This document shows positions 1 through 8,014 of a stretch of DNA of 58,066 nucleotides, one piece after another (the stretch's first letter is position 1; the number at the start of each line of letters is the position of its first letter). This DNA is from Thermodesulfovibrionia bacterium. GTDB lineage: Bacteria > Nitrospirota > Thermodesulfovibrionia > UBA6902. A model generated the notes under the pieces. The model was not told where the DNA came from. It worked only from the letters and a program-made list of their open reading frames with translations, and made no database searches. The stretch spans positions 1 to 58,066 of the forward strand of contig CALZGI010000254.1 of the NCBI GenBank assembly GCA_945786855.1, in the 5' to 3' direction. A program made the position numbers and the translations under genes.

Positions 1-189
1 AAGCGAAGAGTCATCAGGCTGAGGCTACGATCATGTTCAAAGATATCTTTCGTTAATAAATGAAATGTGTTCGGAATCAGGAGTGCAACCTGTTATTGTC
101 AGATTTTATTCCTGCCAGAATTGTTGAGTCTATCTAAGAATTAATTATCAACGGGGATAATAATTTTATTGATTACCGTCAGAAGTCAA

Positions 190-225
190 GAAAAAAGGCA
201 GAGCCATTTCTGACACTGCCCTTTT
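190..225 (-). terminator. Rho-independent terminator after small lipoprotein gene
   Basis: Read on the minus strand, a GGCAG...CTGCC hairpin (with a short inner extension) is followed directly by a run of six T. It sits 14 bases after the stop codon of the 52-residue lipoprotein gene, as expected for its terminator. Confidence 0.65.
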
Positions 226-238
226 CCCCTTGTATGCG

Positions 239-397
239 TTAATATCTTTTTTTGCTCATTTCCCCTGATACGGGATGTACTCCTGTAGCTTTCTTGATTT
301 GACCAGGGGCATATTGTTTCTTAACTTGTCCAGGGGGAAATAAACAACTGGACAAGAGAAACATTACTGCAATTAAAATCAATGTTATTTTTTTCAT
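239..397 (-). CDS. small lipoprotein, 52 residues
   Basis: A 52-codon gene running from ATG at 397 to TAA at 239. The protein starts with a lysine-rich n-region, a hydrophobic stretch and a lipobox (LLSSC, Cys18), so it should be exported and lipidated. The mature part is only about 34 residues and carries two PPGQ/APGQ-plus-lysine motifs (PPGQVKKQ, APGQIKK). I recall similar motifs in short Gram-negative lipoproteins but cannot assign a role. A modest GATAGGA ribosome site precedes the ATG and a hairpin terminator follows the stop. It is separated from the upstream minus-strand genes by another terminator, so it is probably its own unit. The lipoprotein call is seen in the sequence; function is unknown. 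Confidence 0.7.
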   Translation of the reverse strand: MKKITLILIAVMFLLSSCLFPPGQVKKQYAPGQIKKATGVHPVSGEMSKKRY

Positions 398-476
398 AGT
401 CCTATCTTTCATAATCTAATAAATTTTGGAATTAATATTCCCTATGTAGATTATCGGAAGCAATAATGACAATCTT

Positions 477-509
477 AAATAAAAAAGGCAGAGCCGATCT
501 TGACTCTGC
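477..509 (-). terminator. Rho-independent terminator, minus strand
   Basis: On the minus strand GCAGAGTC and GGCTCTGC form an eight-pair stem around a six-base loop, followed by TTTTTTATTT. It lies downstream of the 56-residue zinc-ribbon gene and implies that minus-strand transcription from the 1.2-kb region ends here. Confidence 0.75.
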
Positions 510-682
510 ATATATTCGTACGGGGCATTGCACTTAGCATAAATGGTTAATGATAACCGAAGATAATTTAAGTGATACCCCTATTTCTTAAATTTCTTTC
601 TGCAACGCCTCAATCCTAATGTTGCTCCGCCAACTATACAAAGAGTTAAACTTAAATGAATTTATTTTAATTCGCTATCTGT

Positions 683-853
683 TTATCTGCTTCTACTAAT
701 GACTCGATACTGTCCACATCCATTGCAGACAACGCATTCAAAATTACTTTTTTTAAAAGAGCAGATAGGGCACACCTGATTGCTAAGCCTTAAATCTTTT
801 CTTTTAATTGCTAAGATTAATTCTTGAGTATTTTTATCCAGTGATGATCTCAC
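683..853 (-). CDS. small zinc-ribbon protein, 56 residues
   Basis: A 56-codon ORF with a GTG start at 853, preceded by AGGAGAG about ten bases upstream. The C-terminal half has five cysteines: CPIC at residues 28-31, then Cys40, Cys43 and Cys46 in a CVVCNGC cluster followed by GQYRVISR. This looks like a compact zinc ribbon. The N-terminal 25 residues are charged and probably helical. It lies between the 79-residue ORF and a strong terminator, all on the minus strand, downstream of a sigma-54-type promoter at 1194-1210. In the same frame, after two stop codons, a further open stretch ends in a basic tail (GLRRCRKKFKK), so the gene may once have been longer. Function unknown. Confidence 0.5.
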   Translation of the reverse strand: MRSSLDKNTQELILAIKRKDLRLSNQVCPICSFKKSNFECVVCNGCGQYRVISRSR

Positions 854-939
854 AGTAGTGTAACTCTCCTATACCTTTTAAGAAATAGGCTAATGTCAAT
901 CCTGCAATTAAAGATGCTTAGTGAATTTATGAGGTGAGA

Positions 940-1179
940 TTAATGATTTATTGACTTAATGATGTTATTGAGCACCACTAAACCAACTCTCTTTTCTATT
1001 TCTCCTCCTCTTTGAGAATATAAAAGGGAATGGACAATTCGCTCGTATACCTTCGCAGCTTTTAGTGCTTTTCCTTGTCCAACCTTTAACTGACAGAGAA
1101 AACTATAAAAATGGAGACTGTTCATACGATGCTGTAATCTTAACCTGAATGATGGTGGTTTTCGGGTAAAGGTATTCAT
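940..1179 (-). CDS. conserved-looking hypothetical protein, 79 residues
   Basis: An ORF from ATG 1179. The core (HRMNSLHFYSFLCQLKVG, then KAAKVYERIVHSLLY) resembles a short family I recall from anaerobic diderms with a pattern like H-x-LNPLHVYCRL...A...YER. This is memory, not a search. No ribosome site is visible before ATG 1179, and an internal ATG at 1125 (Met19) is an alternative start. A sigma-54-type -24/-12 element at 1194-1210 would place transcription start only a few bases upstream of ATG 1179, so the transcript would have almost no leader if this start is used. It is the first gene of a minus-strand group of tiny genes. Function unknown. Confidence 0.45.
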   Translation of the reverse strand: MNTFTRKPPSFRLRLQHRMNSLHFYSFLCQLKVGQGKALKAAKVYERIVHSLLYSQRGGEIEKRVGLVVLNNIIKSINH

Positions 1180-1193
1180 AATAACGATAAAGA

Positions 1194-1210
1194 ATGCAAG
1201 ACTCTTGCCA
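1194..1210 (-). promoter_or_regulatory. sigma-54 (-24/-12) promoter
   Basis: Minus strand reads TGGCAAGAGTCTTGCAT: GG and GC elements are exactly 12 bases apart, with full TGGCA and TTGCA half-elements. It faces the 79-residue and zinc-ribbon ORFs. Confidence 0.6.
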
Positions 1211-2482
1211 TCTCTGTATCATATTGATTTTTAAAAATTCTCTTACAGAGGAAATTGTAGGGCTAGACAATAAATGTAAAAGTAATTTACAAAATAATAA
1301 ATAACTTTACATTTTAAGTGGGAGTAATAATGATAAGTAGCAATTTATATTTACTTATAATCTTCTAGTAAGAGGTAGAAGTTATGAGTGACGATAAATG
1401 CCTATAATCCTCAATATTTGTATCGTCTTCCATTTATTTATAAGAGAGGGGATTGTCAGTGGTTACTCGCAGCTGTCAGATTCAATGAGTTAAGCGAACA
1501 ATCAAGTAACAATGAGACCGGGGTGGGTTGCAGATTTCAAACGTATATTTCTAACTGACCGAAGATTCCTATCGATTATTCTCAGATGTTGCTCTTATCA
1601 GAACTGCGAACAATATCTAAGAGTCAACAGCATGAAAATGAAATTGAACTGAGGATTATTGGTACATATTTTTGTAGGGGCGTCTCTTGTGGACGCCCTT
1701 TCTTTAACATCGCCAAACGATACATACAGGGGTCAACCTGCCAGAGACAACGTTAACCCTTCCAAAAACAGGGCAGGCACAAGACATGCCCCTACAGCAT
1801 CATTGGGAGATTTTTTTAGAATGTCTAAATCAATATCAACCCATAAAATATACAATGAATCTTAAGGCAAACAATTGGCAGCCCTTTCTCGGCAGATTAT
1901 GGCAACTCAATTATTATGATCGTATCAATCGAAATGAAATAGAAATGAACCGTATAGGTTAATATCGCATCAATAATCTCACACAATGGGAGAACGACGA
2001 GAATGAGCATGAAAATTATATGATTGCAGATCTCTGAAATAAATCAATACCTCAGCATGATTTATATCATTTATAGCGAATTATTGAGAATATGACTTTG
2101 CGCCATAAACTAAAGGTTATTACCTCTCATTGACAACTGCCTCGTGTGTGTTTGTGTAAAACAATCAACATTAATTCAACAAATTTCAAAACACCTCCCT
2201 CTCCCCTCTATGCAGTAACTATGCAATTCATATTTGAAAGAATGTAAAAAATTGCAATAGGAATTTTCTGAAATTGAGAAAAATAAAAGAATATGAAAGG
2301 ATTAAGAAAAATATGAAAGGTAAGCTATTGAAAAACGATATACATGGTATTCAAGAGGTCGTCCCGACTCCCGATGGGATCAACTCCTGTCCCCATTTCT
2401 CTTCAGAGCAACTAGTCATCCTTGGCATCTAATGGTTTATATACGGCACCAGTCTCCTACAAAAAGAATGCCGATTCCTGCT
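1211..2482. other. gene-poor stretch with repeats
   Basis: No convincing gene was found in this 1.27-kb AT-rich stretch. It holds an inverted repeat with nine-base arms (AAATGTAAA at 1272-1280 and TTTACATTT at 1306-1314) and a GC-richer palindromic repeat unit at 1673-1796. The short ORF over 1659-1865 is just the translation of that repeat. Confidence 0.6.
1673..1796. repeat. palindromic repeat element (TGTAGGGGC...GCCCCTACA ends)
   Basis: The ends are inverted copies (TGTAGGGGC and GCCCCTACA). Inside are two hairpins: GGGCGTC/GACGCCC near the left end and GGGCA/TGCCC near the right end. Such TTGTAGGGGC-type units are widespread intergenic repeats in bacterial genomes. The base composition differs from the AT-rich surroundings, which suggests an inserted mobile-type repeat. 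Confidence 0.65.
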
Positions 2483-5242
2483 TTAGCCCGTTTCATATAA
2501 TTCACCTGGAGCAAAAATGCCAAGGGAATCATCGAGAAGAATAATCTCTGTTTGCAGGAGATCAATTTTCTGATTCAAAAGACCTGTCCTTCTTGACCTG
2601 ATCTCACCGGGAGTAATGAAAATCGCGCAGTATCCCCTGTCACAAGACAGGTAATACAAATTCTGGTCATTCAAAAAATCCACAGTTGCTTTCTCCAGGT
2701 CAAGCCAGCCGTTCTGAAGTGCCAGTTCATCCTGAACAAATTGATTCCAGTCTGCATCGATCCAGGATTTTGCTTCTTCCGATTCCCAATAGGGGATAAT
2801 GTCTTCCTTGAGCCTCCTGACCCTGCCTTTCACGGTCCCGCCATAATTTGCCGACTCGCCGTCATCGGTATTCAGGAAAAACAGGCCGTCCTGAATCACC
2901 TGACGGGCGGCAAAATCTCCATTGACCTGAGGTAAGTCATTCTGGGCACGGAGTATCTGCTCCTGGATCAGACGATGTTTTTCAAGAATTGCTTCCTGAG
3001 AAATCTGTCCTTTACCCGTAAAGTAAAGCACGGCCAGCGAAACAGGTGTTGCAGAGACAACCTTGGATGGCACACTCTCACCAACATGATTGAGGGCAGT
3101 AACGATGAAATAGTATGTTGTTCCATTGATCAGTCCGTTAACAGTGAATGGCTTAGGCACATGAGTAAACATATGTCCATCTGATAAGGAACTGTAATTT
3201 TTCAATGTTAATCCTTCTTCCGAGGTCATGTACAGGTTGTACCCCGTTGCGTCAAAAACCTCTCCCCAGTCCACCGTCAATCGCCCATCTTCAGCCGAAA
3301 GAGTTATATTTGCCGGTGCATCGGGGGTAAGTTCATGCAGCACATCGTCGATTTCAGAGGAGAATATGTACGCAGATCCGGTGCCAGCATCCATTCCAGG
3401 GGCACTTGCAATCGCATATGTCCCGCTTATTGAGACAGAACTGCCAAACCAGTCCTGCGTCCGGACATTAGTCGGCATAATCGCATTGAGATAAGTTCCT
3501 CTGTGCCATGTGTCAGGAGCAGTGCGTCGAAAAAGATATACTGCCGAAAGTCCTTTGGCCCCTACGATTGCATGATCACCGCTGATGGCAACAAAATTAC
3601 CAAAAAAACGGGATGCCCCCGGGGCACTCGGTGCCATGATCCTCGTACCGTCGTTCCAGGTGTTGATGTCTATGCGCCGGAAAATGTAAGCAGCAGAGTT
3701 GCCAATACTTCCTACGATGGCATACTTGCCGTCAATGGCCACTGTATCACCAAATAAATTACCCGGCTCTGCATCAGGCGTCTTGAGCTTCGTGCCACTC
3801 CAGGTATTATTGCCGGTACGTTTGTAAATGTACGCCGCGCCGGTGTCATCGGTTTCAACGTCTCCGGAGCCCCCGTCTCTCCCCGCAGCTCCAACAATGG
3901 CATAATCACCATCAATCGCAACAGATTGACTGAAACCGTCAAATGCCTGTTTCCCATCTGACGGGAGAATCTTTGTACCGCTGTCCCAGGCATTGGTGCC
4001 GGTGCGATGAAATATATATGCCGCTGAAGGGAGAAATGAAGCTGTTCCGACAATGGCGTAGTCACCGTTTGTATCAACAGCTGTGCCGAAATGTCTGTAC
4101 GATCCTCTTGACAGGGCATCGGGTGCTCCTATCTTGGTCCCGGCATCCCATGAATTGAGCCCCGTTCGGCGGAAAATGTACGCTGCACCGGCATTCTCAA
4201 TATGATATACAGTGCCTCCATCATCATTTTGCGGATCTCCTACAATCGCGTAATCGCCGCGGATGGCGACGTATGATGCGAAACCACCGGATGTCTTCAG
4301 TGCATCGGGAGATACGACCTTTGTCCCGTTGTCCCACGTATTCGGACCAGTACGTCGAAAGATGTATGCTGCACCTTCACCGTTGGCCCCTATAATGGCA
4401 TAATCGCCGTCAATATCGACTGCGATACCGAATTTAGCACCGGGCTGTGCTTCACCAGCTGAAACCATATGCAATATTTTGGGTAAGTTCATTGCAGGCA
4501 CTGCAGAAACCTCGGCTGAAGGCAAGCTTTCACCGTCAGCAGTTACTGCCGTAACTGTGAAGTAATAGGTTTTTCCATTGGTAAGTCCGGAATTGATAAA
4601 TGGACTGGTCACATCGAAATGCTTCATTCCATCATCCAAAGAATTGAAATTATGAGGGGCAACCCCAGACTCCGATGCCATATATATGTTGTATGATGCA
4701 GCGACCGCAACTCCTGTCCACGATATATTTATCTGACCATTACCTTCAATGGCACTGATGCCGGTTGGAACAGTATTTGTTTCAGACGTCTCCCCCTTAT
4801 TAATGGTTATCCGTCTCTTCCGGTAATTATTCTTCTCCGACTTCTCTTTATTCTTCTTTGTTCCGTCGGCCATGGCGATCAGGTAGTAGGTTCCAGCAGG
4901 TATGTCAGATGAAATCTTGAGGTAGCTTTTCTTCTTTTTCGATGACTTCTTCTTTTTCAGTGAGGGGACTTTGGCTTTCCCAAGGTAATAATCACTTTTT
5001 CCGACTGTCTTGTTTTTTGAAAGGTAAAACCTGGTATAGGACCCTTTCGCCTTTATTTTCCCCTTGTTCTTTACCCGTGAGATAATTCGGATTTTTGAAC
5101 TTGAGTCAGCAGAGGATGGGGCTGAAAGCGACCTGACGATCAGGTCACATCGGTCTTTTTTCTTTTTAGCATACAGGCCGTCTGAACCTGCAAGACATAA
5201 GATTATTGCCAGCATTATTATTAATATTGATTTAATTTTCAT
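2483..5242 (-). CDS. secreted CARDB / fibronectin III / FG-GAP beta-propeller protein
   Basis: A 919-residue exported protein. Residues 1-25 are a signal peptide. Residues about 30-150 resemble a CARDB adhesion domain with a very lysine-rich patch (KKKKSSKKKK). A fibronectin type III domain follows at about 157-252. Next come at least seven FG-GAP-like repeats (about 255-640) with the recurring pattern GDYAIVGA ... AYIFRRTG ... W..GTK, predicted to fold as a beta-propeller. A second fibronectin III domain lies at about 655-750, with a unique 170-residue C-terminus. GGAGGAAGGA precedes the ATG. The repeats suggest a surface or periplasmic binding protein; no enzymatic motif is visible. It stands alone, with no neighbours that hint at a partner. 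Confidence 0.8.
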   Translation of the reverse strand: MKIKSILIIMLAIILCLAGSDGLYAKKKKDRCDLIVRSLSAPSSADSSSKIRIISRVKNKGKIKAKGSYTRFYLSKNKTVGKSDYYLGKAKVPSLKKKKSSKKKKSYLKISSDIPAGTYYLIAMADGTKKNKEKSEKNNYRKRRITINKGETSETNTVPTGISAIEGNGQINISWTGVAVAASYNIYMASESGVAPHNFNSLDDGMKHFDVTSPFINSGLTNGKTYYFTVTAVTADGESLPSAEVSAVPAMNLPKILHMVSAGEAQPGAKFGIAVDIDGDYAIIGANGEGAAYIFRRTGPNTWDNGTKVVSPDALKTSGGFASYVAIRGDYAIVGDPQNDDGGTVYHIENAGAAYIFRRTGLNSWDAGTKIGAPDALSRGSYRHFGTAVDTNGDYAIVGTASFLPSAAYIFHRTGTNAWDSGTKILPSDGKQAFDGFSQSVAIDGDYAIVGAAGRDGGSGDVETDDTGAAYIYKRTGNNTWSGTKLKTPDAEPGNLFGDTVAIDGKYAIVGSIGNSAAYIFRRIDINTWNDGTRIMAPSAPGASRFFGNFVAISGDHAIVGAKGLSAVYLFRRTAPDTWHRGTYLNAIMPTNVRTQDWFGSSVSISGTYAIASAPGMDAGTGSAYIFSSEIDDVLHELTPDAPANITLSAEDGRLTVDWGEVFDATGYNLYMTSEEGLTLKNYSSLSDGHMFTHVPKPFTVNGLINGTTYYFIVTALNHVGESVPSKVVSATPVSLAVLYFTGKGQISQEAILEKHRLIQEQILRAQNDLPQVNGDFAARQVIQDGLFFLNTDDGESANYGGTVKGRVRRLKEDIIPYWESEEAKSWIDADWNQFVQDELALQNGWLDLEKATVDFLNDQNLYYLSCDRGYCAIFITPGEIRSRRTGLLNQKIDLLQTEIILLDDSLGIFAPGELYETG

Positions 5243-5461
5243 GCTTTCCTTCCTCCGTATAAAGGCACATATATATTACAAGACGATTCGTGCAAAAAGA
5301 GTAATACTTAGCGGAATGATTGATTATAGCTGAAACTGTTAAATTTAAAAAGCATTAAATGCTATACGAATGTGGAATGCATGAGCATGAGTAACACTGG
5401 AATGAGTCACGATATCTAGAGGCACTAGTGCTTTTTGGGCAATGAGTGACTCTACTGATAT

Positions 5462-5593
5462 ATGCCAATAGTCAACGGTATCCAGACTAATTCATACTTA
5501 TTGACAGGAGGGAATACTCAACGATATTCAGCCCGCCTCGAAAAACTTGATAAAAGCGAAGAAGTGAGAATCGAAGACAGCGGTATAACTTAA
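5462..5593 (+). CDS. possible 43-residue protein
   Basis: A short ORF (ATG 5462, TAA 5591-5593) encoding a protein that starts MPIVNGIQTNSYLL and ends RLEKLDKSEEVRIEDSGIT. The pattern of a short N-terminal segment, an arginine-rich helix and a tail like D-x-V-x-I-S/E resembles tiny proteins I recall near flagellar genes of Nitrospirota and Deltaproteobacteria, but there are no flagellar neighbours here. No clear ribosome site precedes the ATG. It could be chance; an alignment to relatives would decide. Confidence 0.3.
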   Translation: MPIVNGIQTNSYLLTGGNTQRYSARLEKLDKSEEVRIEDSGIT

Positions 5594-6054
5594 TGATTTT
5601 TAGCATACATGAACGCATATTTCAATATTCATAATTGCAGTTCGAAATATTCACTTTTTGATTCATTCTGAAGCTACACATTCTGTTCGGTAATCTTAAA
5701 TATCGACCCGTCCCATGGATGTGAATATTGAGAGGAGTAATTATCGTTTATGCGTTGATCTATGATGTATAGTGCACATATGAAGTTGCCCGCTTGAGAA
5801 AGTCGACACCGCACGACAAATATTAAAAGACTGCTTATTTCAGTTTCCTGATCGAATATTTCTTACGGGTTAACGTTTAAACCGCACTGACCTCCAAGTT
5901 TTTATCAAGCATCAATTTCTCATTTTATCATTAATTTAACGGACTATATCTCATCCTACTTATAAAGAATTTCGTTGCTACAGTTGGGACAGGGTTTCCC
6001 CTTTCGTGTAAATATTTTTTCTTCCCACCCCTTGTTTTCTCTATCAAAGAATAC

Positions 6055-6081
6055 TTGACAATAATAGTAGACTATTATAAT
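6055..6081 (+). promoter_or_regulatory. sigma-70 promoter of the Fe-S operon
   Basis: TTGACA at 6055-6060 and TATAAT at 6076-6081, with a short 15-base spacer. The -10 ends only eight bases before the ATG at 6090, so the transcript should start at or next to the start codon. Confidence 0.6.
6062..6077. promoter_or_regulatory. palindromic operator within the promoter
   Basis: TAATAGT-AG-ACTATTA: perfect seven-base inverted arms filling the -35/-10 spacer and overlapping the -10. Its position predicts repression of the operon, most simply by the Rrf2 protein encoded directly downstream, as IscR does at its own promoter. Confidence 0.6.
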
Positions 6082-6089
6082 CTTTAATC

Positions 6090-6515
6090 ATGTTAAGGTT
6101 ATCAACAAAAGGTCAATACGGGGTAAGGGCAATGTTTGAACTCGCAAAAAATTTCGAAAAAGGCCCGCTTACTATTAAAGAGATAGCGAGCAGGCAGGAT
6201 GTTTCAACCGCCTATCTTGAGCAGCTTTTAAACAAGCTGAGAAAGTCCGATTTAATCACGAGCCAAAAAGGCCCGGGCGGTGGCTACAGCATCAACAGCA
6301 AGCCGGAGGAAATCAGTGTGGGGATGATACTGAATTCCCTCGAAGGACCTGTTGCAATAACACAGTGTCTTGACCCGGCTGCCAAGGGATGTAAGCGCGT
6401 TGAAGGCTGCGTTGCACGATTGTTATGGAAATCTCTCGGAGAAAAAATAGAAGATTTTCTGGACACCATTAATCTGAACGATCTTATAAGGGAAGAAGTA
6501 AAATTATTGAGGTGA
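6090..6515 (+). CDS. Rrf2/IscR-family transcriptional regulator
   Basis: A 141-residue Rrf2-family winged-helix regulator. The N-terminus (STKGQYGVRAMFELA) and the DNA-recognition region (STAYLEQLLNKLRKSDLI, GPGGGYS) are typical. Three cysteines at 93, 101 and 107 sit where IscR binds its [2Fe-2S] cluster, although the first spacing is wider (IscR uses 92, 98 and 104), so Fe-S sensing is likely. It heads an operon with a TusA-like gene, a nifS-like gene and iscU, consistent with control of Fe-S or sulfur metabolism. A perfect palindrome lies across its own promoter, suggesting autoregulation. No ribosome site is possible upstream if transcription starts where the -10 predicts, so translation is probably leaderless. 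Confidence 0.85.
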   Translation: MLRLSTKGQYGVRAMFELAKNFEKGPLTIKEIASRQDVSTAYLEQLLNKLRKSDLITSQKGPGGGYSINSKPEEISVGMILNSLEGPVAITQCLDPAAKGCKRVEGCVARLLWKSLGEKIEDFLDTINLNDLIREEVKLLR

Positions 6516-6521
6516 AATATT

Positions 6522-6815
6522 ATGTCACTCGCGGAGGCTCATCAATTGGACGGCAATCAGCTTAACTTTCTGGAAAAACCTTTGGAGGCAGATGCTGAAA
6601 CGGACATCATTTACATGATGTGCCCAATGCATCTGCTCACCATAGAAGACAATGTAAAAGAAATCAATACTGGTCAGGTACTTTCAATTCTCACCGATTA
6701 TGATGGAGCATTGGAAGACATTCCCGAATGGTGCGAAAAAACAGGCAATGAATTTCTGGGGATCTACGAGGATGATGACCATTACAAATTTTTCATAAAG
6801 AAAACGAAGGAGTAG
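6522..6815 (+). CDS. TusA/SirA-like sulfur-carrier protein
   Basis: A 97-residue protein with a TusA-like core. The key cysteine lies at residue 34 in a CPMHLL motif where TusA has CPxP, followed by a helix and a C-terminal segment (IPEWCEKTGNEFLGIYEDDDHYKFFIKK) typical of the family. TusA proteins accept persulfide sulfur from a cysteine desulfurase. The gene lies six bases after the Rrf2 regulator and two bases before the nifS-like gene, so it probably passes sulfur within this operon. The second proline of CPxP is replaced by histidine, and there is an extra N-terminal 30 residues. The family assignment is fairly sure; the exact sulfur acceptor is not known. Confidence 0.7.
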   Translation: MSLAEAHQLDGNQLNFLEKPLEADAETDIIYMMCPMHLLTIEDNVKEINTGQVLSILTDYDGALEDIPEWCEKTGNEFLGIYEDDDHYKFFIKKTKE

Positions 6816-6817
6816 CC

Positions 6818-8014
6818 ATGAATAAAATATATATGGATCACGTTGCTACCAATCCCCTTCATCCTGATGTACTGGATGCGATGCTGCCCTATTTAAAGGA
6901 AAACTACGGCAACCCGTTGAGCCTGTACGAGCCCGGCATGAAGGCGCGGGAGGCCCTGGAAACTGCCCGTGCACAGACTGCTGACCTCATTCATGCAAAA
7001 CCGAAAGAAATCATTTTCACCGCAAGCGGCGCAGAAGCAAACAACTTTGCTGTAAAGGGGATCGCCTTTGCCCTTCAGAACAAGGGCAGGCACATCATTG
7101 TTTCCAAAATTGAACACCACTCTATCCTGAACACAGCACGTTTCCTCGAGAAAAACGGCTTTGCCGTGACCTATCTCCCCGTTGACAATGACGGACTGGT
7201 AAGTCCGGCTGACGTGGAAAAGGCCATAACAGATGAAACCATATTAATATCCATCATTCACGCCAGTCCCGAGATAGGCACGATTCAGCCGATCAGCGAT
7301 ATCGGGAAGATCGCGAGAGGCAGGAAGATCGTTTTTCATACCGATGCGGTTTCTACGGTCGGCAATATTCCTGTTGATATGGAGTCATTGAATGTTGACC
7401 TTATGTCGTTTGCGGCACACCAGTTTTACGGGCCCAAGGGCGCTGCCGCTTTATACGTAAGGGAAGGAACACGGATCGTACCCCTGATATACGGCGGAAT
7501 TCAGGAAGGGGGAAGAAGGGCCGGTACCGAAAATGTCCCCGCCATTGTTGGAATGGGAAAGGCAGCTGAGATCACGAAAAGGGATTTACAGAAACGCATA
7601 GACCATGTAACACCCCTGAGGGACAGCATCATCAGCAATGCATCAAAAATAGACAAGGCAATTCTTACAGGCCACCCTGAACAGAGACTCCCGGGCCATG
7701 CAAGCTTTGTCGTTGAATACATAGAAGGTGAAGCAATGCTTCTCATGCTTGCTGCCAAGGGTATCTATTCCGCCAGCGGCTCCGCCTGCAGTTCAAAGGC
7801 ACTGAAGTCATCACCGGTCCTGATTTCCATCGGGATTCCGGTGCACCAGGCTCAGGGCTCTGTGGTATTCACTCTTGGAGAAGGCACCACAAAGGAACAC
7901 ATAGATTATTTTAACGAAACTTTCCCACAAATCATATCACGACTTAGAGAAATCTCGCCCTATGCGAAGGGATGGGAAGATACGGAGGACAGCTCATGTA
8001 CAGTGAAAAAGTAA
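6818..8014 (+). CDS. NifS/IscS-like aminotransferase-fold protein lacking the PLP lysine
   Basis: A 398-residue class-V aminotransferase-fold protein of NifS/IscS type. The catalytic-loop cysteine is kept (GSACSSK, Cys324), as are the IEHH motif (His100/101), Asp176 and RRAGTEN. The Schiff-base lysine is not: the usual GHK/AHK-FYGPKG reads AAHQFYGPKG, with Gln202 encoded by CAG at 7421-7423. Other PLP-pocket positions also differ: DAVST where DAVQS/A is usual, HASPE where HANNE is usual, and SGAEANN where GATESNN is usual. Known enzymes release sulfur from cysteine through PLP bound to that lysine, so this copy may be inactive as a desulfurase or have another role. It is flanked by a TusA-like gene and overlaps iscU by 19 bases. 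Confidence 0.8.
   Translation: MNKIYMDHVATNPLHPDVLDAMLPYLKENYGNPLSLYEPGMKAREALETARAQTADLIHAKPKEIIFTASGAEANNFAVKGIAFALQNKGRHIIVSKIEHHSILNTARFLEKNGFAVTYLPVDNDGLVSPADVEKAITDETILISIIHASPEIGTIQPISDIGKIARGRKIVFHTDAVSTVGNIPVDMESLNVDLMSFAAHQFYGPKGAAALYVREGTRIVPLIYGGIQEGGRRAGTENVPAIVGMGKAAEITKRDLQKRIDHVTPLRDSIISNASKIDKAILTGHPEQRLPGHASFVVEYIEGEAMLLMLAAKGIYSASGSACSSKALKSSPVLISIGIPVHQAQGSVVFTLGEGTTKEHIDYFNETFPQIISRLREISPYAKGWEDTEDSSCTVKK

Larger units (their letters stand above)
5243..6089. other. intergenic stretch upstream of the Fe-S operon
   Basis: About 850 bases with low coding potential. The only ORF that looks possible is the 43-codon one at 5462-5593. A short palindrome (GCACTAGTGC, near 5429) followed by T residues lies upstream of it. 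The right end carries the promoter and operator of the Rrf2 gene. Confidence 0.5.

Noticed and set aside
3-56. Short open frame at the left edge ending in a stop (AKSHQAEATIMFKDIFR)
   Set aside because: Could be the end of a gene outside the window, but 17 residues are too few to judge.
1659-1865. 68-codon ORF starting MVHIFVGASLVDAL
   Set aside because: It is the translation of the TGTAGGGGC palindromic repeat, a known kind of false gene.
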